Origin: JANRIG01 sp033765235 | GTDB taxonomy: Bacteria > Bacteroidota > Bacteroidia > Cytophagales > UBA9547 | Length of the DNA stretch: 64,000 nucleotides | Assembly: GCA_033765235.1 (NCBI GenBank) | Contig: JANRIG010000009.1 | Coordinates: 248,001 to 312,000 of the forward strand | Direction of reading: 5' to 3' | Shown: positions 37,502 through 44,292 of the stretch, one piece after another | Layout: each line of letters opens with the position of its first letter | Numbering within the stretch: the first letter of the stretch is position 1 | The notes under the pieces: generated by a model | What the model was told of the DNA's origin: nothing | Database searches by the model: none | Seen by the model: the letters and a program-made list of their open reading frames with translations, nothing else | Made by a program: the position numbers and the translations under genes

Positions 37502-38761
37502 ATGGAAGTAAAAGAAGTATTCAAAACAGGTACCAGTCAGGTAGTGACCGAATGCCAAATATCAGGAAGCAAAAACCTTATACCTATATTATTTTTAGGG
37601 TATTTACCTCCGGTAAATAAAATGAATAAGGTAGGTTCCAAACCAAAAGAAGAAACCGCATATCCCGCAGAAGTATTGTATTGCCCCGACTCACACCTAG
37701 TGCAGCTTGGTCTCACGGTGGATGCCAATATACTTTTCCCGCCGGAGTACCCATATACATCCAGCACCACCAAAATACTGCGCGACAATTTTGCAGAAAT
37801 GTATCAAGAAGCCACCTCATTATTCAAGGTAGAAAAAAATGATTTGGTCATAGATATAGGCTCCAACGACGGCAACTTGCTCAGCAACTGGAAAGATAAT
37901 CACAGAGTACTTGGTATCACCCCTGAGGAAATAGGTAAAATAGCCATAGAAAGAGGCATTCCTACTATTATTGACTATTTCAGACCTGAGGTAGTAGATA
38001 AAGTAATCAAAGAACACGGGAAAGCTAAGGTAGTAACCGCCACCAATGTATTTGCCCATATAGAAAATGTAAACAAAATAGTAGAAGACATACTGCGTGT
38101 ATTGCATGAGGACGGTGTATTCATCTCTGAGTCGCATTATCTGTTGCCATTGATCGAGACATTGCAGTATGATACTGTATATCATGAGCATTTGCGTTAT
38201 TACTCTCTGGCAAGTATCAAATATTTGCTTGACAAGCATGGTTTAGAAATATGGCATATCAAAGAGATACCTACACATGGAGGCTCAATACGTGTATATG
38301 CCTCACGCAAAGGCAAATACAAGGTAGACAATACGGTAGATGCACAGCTCAAAAAAGAGGCTCCTCTATGCATAGGCACCGATAGCTTATACAAATTTCG
38401 TGATCAAGTAATGCTTTCAAAGCTTAAGTTGATGTCGCTTTTGGTGGATATCAAAACCAAAAAGCAAAAAATATATGGCATAAGTGCACCATCCAGAGCC
38501 AGTACGTTGATAAACTATGTAGGCATAGACAACAGCATCATGGATTATGTACTCGAAATCAAAGGGTCACATAAGATTGGCAAATATATGCCCGGCACGC
38601 TCATTCCAATCGAAGAAGAAGGTATATTATTTGAACACCAACCCGAGTATGCCATGTTGCTATCTTGGCACATAGCAGACGAGCTTATACCCAAACTCAA
38701 AGCTAAAGGCTACAAAGGCAAATTCATAGTGCCCCTGCCTGAGCCTCATATTGTATCTTAA
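37502..38761 (+). CDS. Sugar C-methyltransferase-like SAM enzyme with reduced zinc motif
   Basis: Three-part methyltransferase of 419 residues resembling NDP-sugar C-methyltransferases (TylC3/NovU type). It has an N-terminal small domain, a central SAM domain (LVIDIGSNDGNLLSNWK motif I; HVFAH-like TNVFAHIENVNKIV), then a C-terminal Methyltransf_14-like domain (YGISAPSRASTLINYVG). The N-terminal domain normally binds zinc through CxxC pairs. Here these read CQIS and CPDS, so two of the four cysteines are missing. The catalytic HEHLRYYS segment (YHEHLRYYSL) is present. It lies inside the sugar-modification operon. Confidence 0.85.
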   Translation: MEVKEVFKTGTSQVVTECQISGSKNLIPILFLGYLPPVNKMNKVGSKPKEETAYPAEVLYCPDSHLVQLGLTVDANILFPPEYPYTSSTTKILRDNFAEMYQEATSLFKVEKNDLVIDIGSNDGNLLSNWKDNHRVLGITPEEIGKIAIERGIPTIIDYFRPEVVDKVIKEHGKAKVVTATNVFAHIENVNKIVEDILRVLHEDGVFISESHYLLPLIETLQYDTVYHEHLRYYSLASIKYLLDKHGLEIWHIKEIPTHGGSIRVYASRKGKYKVDNTVDAQLKKEAPLCIGTDSLYKFRDQVMLSKLKLMSLLVDIKTKKQKIYGISAPSRASTLINYVGIDNSIMDYVLEIKGSHKIGKYMPGTLIPIEEEGILFEHQPEYAMLLSWHIADELIPKLKAKGYKGKFIVPLPEPHIVS

Positions 38762-38778
38762 CATAATATTTTACATAT

Positions 38779-39921
38779 ATGGAACTCACCATCTTGATGC
38801 CATGCCTGAATGAGGCCGAAACATTAGCTACATGTATAGAAAAAGGAAAAAAATTTCTTCAAAATAATAATATACATGGCGAAGTGCTTATAGCCGACAA
38901 TGGCAGCACAGATGGTTCGCAGCAAATAGCCCGCGATTTAGGAGCCATAGTAGTAGATATCCCCGTAAAAGGCTACGGCGCAGCACTTATTGGTGGTATC
39001 AATGCTGCACAAGGCAAATACATCATCATGGGTGACTCTGACGACAGCTACGATTTTTCAAGATTAGAATTATTCGTTGAAAAACTTCGCCAAGGCTATG
39101 ACCTTGTAATGGGCAACCGCTTCAAAGGTGGTATTATGAAAGGAGCTATGCCGTTTTTGCACCGTTATTTGGGCAATCCGGTACTTTCCTTTATAGGCAG
39201 GTTGTTTTTCAGGTCAGGCATTGGAGATTTTCACTGTGGGCTGAGGGGCTTTTCTAAAGAGGCTGCACAAAAACTTAATCTTAAATGCACGGGTATGGAA
39301 TTTGCATCAGAAATGGTGGTAAAATTTACACTACTCAATCTTAAAATTGCCGAAGTGCCTACCATACTACACCCTGACGGGCGCAGCCGTCCACCTCATT
39401 TGCGCACTTGGCGCGACGGCTGGAGGCATTTGCGATTCCTACTTATGTATAGTCCAAGGTGGCTTTTTCTGTATCCGGGTATGGTACTAATGATTTTGGG
39501 GTTAATATTTTCTCTGCTTATATTGCTATCCAAGGCTACATTATTTGGTATAGGGCTCAAAGAGCATTCGCTTATCTATAGTTTCTCCATGCTCATTATA
39601 GGATTTCAGAGTGTATCTTTTTATATGTTTACCAAAATATTTGCGGTGCAAGAAGGGCTGCTCCCATACGATACTGATATTAAAAATTTTAATAAATATA
39701 TCAACCTTGAAATGGGCTTAATCATAGGCGGTTTATTGCTGCTATCAGGCATTGGTCTAAGTATATATGCTCTCATGATATGGAACAGTACACATTTTGG
39801 TACTTTAGAGCCGGGTCAAATGCTGAAGATTGTAATGCCGGCCTGCACCCTACTAATATTGGGTTTTCAAATGTTATTATATAGTTTTTTTTATAGTATA
39901 CTTGGGCTCAAACATAGCTGA
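38779..39921 (+). CDS. Membrane-anchored family 2 glycosyltransferase (DPG-synthase-like)
   Basis: GT-A enzyme of 380 residues. ILMPCLNEAETLATCIEKG starts the catalytic domain. ADNGSTDGS, KGYGAALIGGI and the metal motif MGDSDDSYDF follow, then GIGDFHCGLRGFS and PDGRSRPPHLRTWRDGWRHL, signatures of the dolichol-phosphate-glucose-synthase-like bacterial subgroup. The last ~150 residues contain four membrane spans. It is the last gene of the operon that begins at the Nudix gene and is convergent with the 7TMR-DISM/zinc-ribbon gene. A lipid-linked sugar product is inferred. Confidence 0.9.
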   Translation: MELTILMPCLNEAETLATCIEKGKKFLQNNNIHGEVLIADNGSTDGSQQIARDLGAIVVDIPVKGYGAALIGGINAAQGKYIIMGDSDDSYDFSRLELFVEKLRQGYDLVMGNRFKGGIMKGAMPFLHRYLGNPVLSFIGRLFFRSGIGDFHCGLRGFSKEAAQKLNLKCTGMEFASEMVVKFTLLNLKIAEVPTILHPDGRSRPPHLRTWRDGWRHLRFLLMYSPRWLFLYPGMVLMILGLIFSLLILLSKATLFGIGLKEHSLIYSFSMLIIGFQSVSFYMFTKIFAVQEGLLPYDTDIKNFNKYINLEMGLIIGGLLLLSGIGLSIYALMIWNSTHFGTLEPGQMLKIVMPACTLLILGFQMLLYSFFYSILGLKHS

Positions 39922-39950
39922 TGATAATAATATGAAAACAATATATTAAC

Positions 39951-41729
39951 TCAGTCAAAAATATATTTACTCCATCCTTCTATATTAGTCTTACGTTTGC
40001 GCTTTTTTGACATAGCATCTAGCACTTTTTGTTTAAAAGCATGACATGTAGCTACCCTCAAGTCTATTCTTTGCGATATTTCATCAAGTGTGCTATTGTC
40101 GCCGGTGCAGGTGAGGTACATGATATAAAACGCTTTTTGAATGGGGAACCTCAAGTGATGAAATATGGTATGTGAGGTGGGAGTTTCTATATATTTACAT
40201 TTATTGCAACGGCGCGAGTGCAATATAGGACCGTCGGAATAGGTATTGTTTTTGCATTTTACACAAACAAATCCATTCTCCCATTTGAGCTTTGACAAGT
40301 ATTCAAAGCAACTATGCTCATCATGATAGGTATTTACAAAATCATCAAACCCTATACTTTTTTGTAGAATACGGCTCTCAGCTACTTCTTTTATCTTATG
40401 CTCAAGCAGCAAGTTGTGCTCTTTGAGCACATCATTCATTTGTAATATTTCTTCTGCCTGCTGCTTTATTACTTCTGTACGCTCTGCCACTTTTTTTTCC
40501 AGTTCTTTATTTACAAAGTCTTTGAGCTCTTCATTTATCTTGAGTTGTTCTATGACTTCCATTGTGGATTTTTCGCTGGAAGTTTTAAAATAATTGTATC
40601 TAAGTGACAAAGCTATGGCAAAAAGCACAATGTCAAGTAGCCCTATGGCATAAAAAAATCTTTTGTCGAATATGGATATCACTGTCTCAGGTACAAAGCT
40701 CGCCATTATATAGCTTACCACACTCACCCCAAACGCATAGGTGATGAATACTGTGGCAGGATACCTGTCTTTTACCTGTAATACCATTCCCAAGACCCAT
40801 GCTATGACCAATAGTGCAATGTCAAAATATTGATTGTAATAAAACTCTTTAGGGAATATTATGGTGAGCACACAAATTAACAGTCGAATAACTATCAATA
40901 TGACAAAACCATAAAAAAACTTAATGTCTCTTTTGCGGGCATTGATAAAGCTACAATAGTAAGATAGCAAAAAGGTAGTCATTAATGCAAAGGGGATACT
41001 ATAAAAATGATAACTTTCGTAGCTGTAAGGCATGAAAAAATTGAGCAATTCCCATTCTACAAAGGCATAAATGGCAAAGAAAAATATATAGCCCGCATAA
41101 TAAAGATATAACCTTTCTTTGGAGCTGAATAATAATATAATATTATAAACAAACATGATAAACATGATACCAAAGAATATTCCATAGAATACAAACTCAT
41201 GAATAGCTTTTTCATAAAAATCATCGCGCCAATAGATTATGAATGCTATCGGATCTAAATTGAGAGGCACTACTTTTACATAATATTTTACATGTGGCAT
41301 GTAGGGTGCAGGCAGCACCTGTTTTGTATATAATATTGGCCAAGTACTGAAATCATTAGTCACATCAGCCGATTGATATAGCACCTTGTTGCTATCATCT
41401 ACCATGTATAATGTCAATTTTTTATACCTAAAAAATGATGAACAATAATTATCCCCAATACGTGTTACACTATCGCTGGTAAATCTATACCAGTATGTAT
41501 AATTTAAGTTTCTAATAAATGGGTTTTTTTCTATATGTGGCAATTTAAAATCAGCATCCATATTCCTAATTTCATCAATACCAAGAGTAGAGGTGGTGTC
41601 TTCATATACTCCCCAGCGTCCTTGATGTATAAAATTTTTGCTGAATGAAAAAAAATGCTGCGCATGCAGCAAGGTAGCAAATAAAGAAAATATAATAAAG
41701 TATAGTAAGGTATAGTAATTTTTAATCAT
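39951..41729 (-). CDS. 7TMR-DISM sensor fused to IS1595-type transposase zinc-ribbon/HTH domain
   Basis: A 592-residue receptor-like fusion. Residues 1-24 form a signal peptide, ~25-175 an extracytoplasmic 7TMR-DISMED2-like beta domain (FIRNLNYTYWYRFTSDS), and ~180-385 seven membrane spans of the 7TMR-DISM type. Residues ~395-460 form a coiled coil (LKDFVNKELEKKVAERTEVI). From residue 464 the sequence matches the N-terminal region of IS1595/ISXO2 transposases (Zn_Tnp_IS1595). A leading helix (CFEYLSKLKWENGFVC) precedes zinc ligands C489/C492 and C508/C511, then SHTIFHHLRFPIQKAFYIMY and an HTH-like LDEISQRIDLRVATCHAFKQ. The DDE domain is absent, so it cannot transpose. Probable membrane-bound DNA-binding regulator; ligand and targets unknown. 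It is divergent from the GH-like gene (61-base gap). Confidence 0.85.
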   Translation of the reverse strand: MIKNYYTLLYFIIFSLFATLLHAQHFFSFSKNFIHQGRWGVYEDTTSTLGIDEIRNMDADFKLPHIEKNPFIRNLNYTYWYRFTSDSVTRIGDNYCSSFFRYKKLTLYMVDDSNKVLYQSADVTNDFSTWPILYTKQVLPAPYMPHVKYYVKVVPLNLDPIAFIIYWRDDFYEKAIHEFVFYGIFFGIMFIMFVYNIILLFSSKERLYLYYAGYIFFFAIYAFVEWELLNFFMPYSYESYHFYSIPFALMTTFLLSYYCSFINARKRDIKFFYGFVILIVIRLLICVLTIIFPKEFYYNQYFDIALLVIAWVLGMVLQVKDRYPATVFITYAFGVSVVSYIMASFVPETVISIFDKRFFYAIGLLDIVLFAIALSLRYNYFKTSSEKSTMEVIEQLKINEELKDFVNKELEKKVAERTEVIKQQAEEILQMNDVLKEHNLLLEHKIKEVAESRILQKSIGFDDFVNTYHDEHSCFEYLSKLKWENGFVCVKCKNNTYSDGPILHSRRCNKCKYIETPTSHTIFHHLRFPIQKAFYIMYLTCTGDNSTLDEISQRIDLRVATCHAFKQKVLDAMSKKRKRKTNIEGWSKYIFD

Positions 41730-41790
41730 ATTTGCGAATATATGTATTATTTCACAAAATAATTAAATTTAAACAAATAAAATTTATACA

Positions 41791-43983
41791 ATGAAAAAAA
41801 TAGTTATCATTTTTATTCTACTCAGTAGCATTACGTTAGCTCAAAAAATAAATCATGAGGCTTATGTACAACCTCACAATGGCAAACCTACACTATTTGT
41901 AGACGGCAAACCTGAGTATCCGCTTATTTACTCCCTTACCGGTGTTGTAGGTTGCAGGTGGAGCTTTGAGGAGGTAGCGGCATGGAATATAAAGCAATTC
42001 AAAAAATCAGGCATACGCATTTTTAATGGCGAGCTATGGCCTGAAGACATATATGATTATAAAAACAAACGCTTTAATATTGACCTTATTCAAAAGCAAA
42101 TAAGAGGTTTTAGTGAAAACGATGACAATGCCTACGTGATACTACGCGTACAAACCAATGTACTGGACTGGAACATTGCCAATCCTGATGAAACCACCCA
42201 ATATGCCGACAGTGAAGCAGGATTGCCTGTGGAAAAAGGCATACATCACCCCGGCAACTATGACTTGGACGCAGCCAAGTATCATAGTATTGCATCCGAA
42301 AAGTGGAAAAATTTCATGGCGGACTATTTTAAGAGATTACTAATCATACTTGATAGTGTACCCGAAGGCAAAAGCGTGATAGCCATCCACATAGGTGGAG
42401 GTATATATGGTGAATGGCACAACTGGGGCTCACTCGAACATGAGCCCGATACCAGTATGCCCATGAAAAAGTATTATCAAAACTGGCTACTGAAAAAATA
42501 CGCCACACTTGACAAAATAAACGCTGCCCACAAAACTAAACATGTTGATATTAATAAAATAAGATGCCCAAATCTTGCTGATAGATCAGCAGTGAGCAAA
42601 GGCATATTTCGCGACCCACAATCGCAGCAATTTGTCATAGACTATTACGATGCCTATCATGATGCTATATCAGATGCCATATTGCATTTAGCCAAAACTA
42701 TCAAAGAAAACTCAAAAAAACGCATTCTCACGGGCGCATTTTACGGATATTATTTTGCACTATTCGGGCGCAATGGCACAGCAGGGCATCTTAAAACTAC
42801 CAAACTATTATCATCTAAATATTTAGATTACTTGGCCGGTCCTCAATCATATACCGACAACTCTAAGCCTATGGGAAGCTCAGGGCAGAGCCGAGGCATA
42901 CAAGATGCATGCAGGCTAAACGGCAAACTGTACATAGATGAGCACGATCATTATAGCCTGCTCAAAGGGTCAGGCGATAATAGCAAAGACTCATTGATAA
43001 GAATAGACAAAGCACGTATCACGCGATGCATTTTTCACCCCTTTACCAAAGGCTGTGGCACATGGTTTTACGATTTTGGTCCGGAGATGAAAACCGGCTG
43101 GTGGGACCATGTAGAAATACATAAGTGCATAAAACGTGCAAAAACAATCATGGACTCCATATATACAGCACCTTACTCTAAACCCTCTGATGTGCTGTTT
43201 GTATATGATGAGAATGTATATTTTTACACTGCAAATAGTTGGAAAAAAGACCACATTACACATACAGGTGTAGAGTGGGGCACCGAAGATGCCTACAAAG
43301 CCGGAGCAGTATTTGACCAATGCTACCTGTCAAATTTAGACAAAATGAATATAAGTCAGTATAAAACCATAGTGTTTGTAAACACCTTTTTGCTAACCCC
43401 TAATCAAGTACAATTCATTAAAAACCAAATAATTGGCAAAACACCTGCTGTGGTGTGGAACTACATGCCGGGAATATGCAACGGCACCAATCTTGATATT
43501 AAAAATACAGAAGCACTTACCGGACTCAAATTTAAATATGTGTCTTTGACACAAAAACCCGAAGTGCGCACTTCACACCCAGACTTCAAAGAGGTAATGT
43601 ACAACATATGGCGACCGGGCGATGTATTGATACCAATATCAGAGGATGTAGAAGTAATAGCCAAATTCAGTGAAAACAACTACCCTGCTGTGGTATGCAA
43701 AAACTACAAAAACACACAAAACAAAGTATGGTTTTGTGCGCTGCCTTTGCAAAAAACAGAAATAATACAAGGTATATTCAAGAATGCAGGCGTACATTTA
43801 TTTACCCAAACAGGAAATGTAGTATACGCCGGCAATAACATATTGCTATATCATACCGCCAAAGGCGGCAATGATGAAGTAAAATTGCCCACTGGCAAAA
43901 TTATAAAATTCAATTTTGAAAGTATATCTACTACCATATTTGATTATAGCACAGGTACTATGCTCCTCAACTCAGCTAAGTAA
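41791..43983 (+). CDS. Secreted clan GH-A-like glycoside hydrolase (GH42-like)
   Basis: A 730-residue exported protein with signal peptide KKIVIIFILLSSITLAQ. After a short beta region (KPTLFVDGKPEYPLIYSL) comes a TIM-barrel-like segment: SGIRIFNGELWPEDIYD, then HIGGGIYGEWHNWG with Glu208 as likely acid/base. LYIDEHDHYSL carries Glu384 as likely nucleophile. The spacing of ~176 residues suits a clan GH-A barrel. Residues ~460-650 resemble the trimerisation/flavodoxin-like domain of GH42 enzymes (YDENVYFYTAN ... TIVFVNTFLLTPNQVQFI). Substrate unknown, galactoside-type by resemblance only. Its upstream spacer is shared with the divergent 7TMR-DISM/zinc-ribbon gene, making local regulation plausible. 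Confidence 0.72.
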   Translation: MKKIVIIFILLSSITLAQKINHEAYVQPHNGKPTLFVDGKPEYPLIYSLTGVVGCRWSFEEVAAWNIKQFKKSGIRIFNGELWPEDIYDYKNKRFNIDLIQKQIRGFSENDDNAYVILRVQTNVLDWNIANPDETTQYADSEAGLPVEKGIHHPGNYDLDAAKYHSIASEKWKNFMADYFKRLLIILDSVPEGKSVIAIHIGGGIYGEWHNWGSLEHEPDTSMPMKKYYQNWLLKKYATLDKINAAHKTKHVDINKIRCPNLADRSAVSKGIFRDPQSQQFVIDYYDAYHDAISDAILHLAKTIKENSKKRILTGAFYGYYFALFGRNGTAGHLKTTKLLSSKYLDYLAGPQSYTDNSKPMGSSGQSRGIQDACRLNGKLYIDEHDHYSLLKGSGDNSKDSLIRIDKARITRCIFHPFTKGCGTWFYDFGPEMKTGWWDHVEIHKCIKRAKTIMDSIYTAPYSKPSDVLFVYDENVYFYTANSWKKDHITHTGVEWGTEDAYKAGAVFDQCYLSNLDKMNISQYKTIVFVNTFLLTPNQVQFIKNQIIGKTPAVVWNYMPGICNGTNLDIKNTEALTGLKFKYVSLTQKPEVRTSHPDFKEVMYNIWRPGDVLIPISEDVEVIAKFSENNYPAVVCKNYKNTQNKVWFCALPLQKTEIIQGIFKNAGVHLFTQTGNVVYAGNNILLYHTAKGGNDEVKLPTGKIIKFNFESISTTIFDYSTGTMLLNSAK

Positions 43984-44292
43984 AATCTTTACAAAGGAAT
44001 AAGTGCAATAATATGTTTGAATTGTACCATTATATAATATTATTCTAAAAATTTGTATGATTTTTTTGGCAAATATTTGAAACATATATTTACACAGAGC
44101 GTATAGCCCAATACGTTATTATACAGTATCTGTCTGTAAATAAGCACTATAAGTATGTATTAAGATATATCTTAAATCCATATAAAACTTATAAATAGAC
44201 AAAAAAATTATATTTAAATGTATGAATAATGATTACTTAACAAATAATATTACAAAAAATCAGTATATTTTTACATTGTTAAAAAGCATAAT
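43984..44292. other. 309-base AT-rich intergenic region, no gene
   Basis: No coding frame or RNA gene is recognisable between the hydrolase stop and the kinase start. TATGTTTG at 44012-44019 is an exact TAnnTTTG match but lies about 270 bases from the kinase. A 16-base perfect palindrome is annotated separately. A weaker CGTAT/ATACG repeat lies around 44100-44116. The region probably holds the control signals for the histidine kinase. Confidence 0.5.
44160..44175. promoter_or_regulatory. Perfect 16-bp palindrome upstream of the 7TMR-DISM kinase
   Basis: TTAAGATATATCTTAA is identical to its reverse complement and lies 118 bases before the kinase start. In this AT-rich spacer a 16-bp perfect dyad is uncommon but can arise by chance. 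A protein-binding operator is possible; the binding protein is unknown. Confidence 0.35.

Noticed and set aside
40150..40340. Remnant insertion sequence at the zinc-ribbon region
   Set aside because: The transposase-like part is in frame with an intact receptor, with no terminal repeats, no DDE domain and no interruption; a domain fusion fits better than a passing IS insertion.
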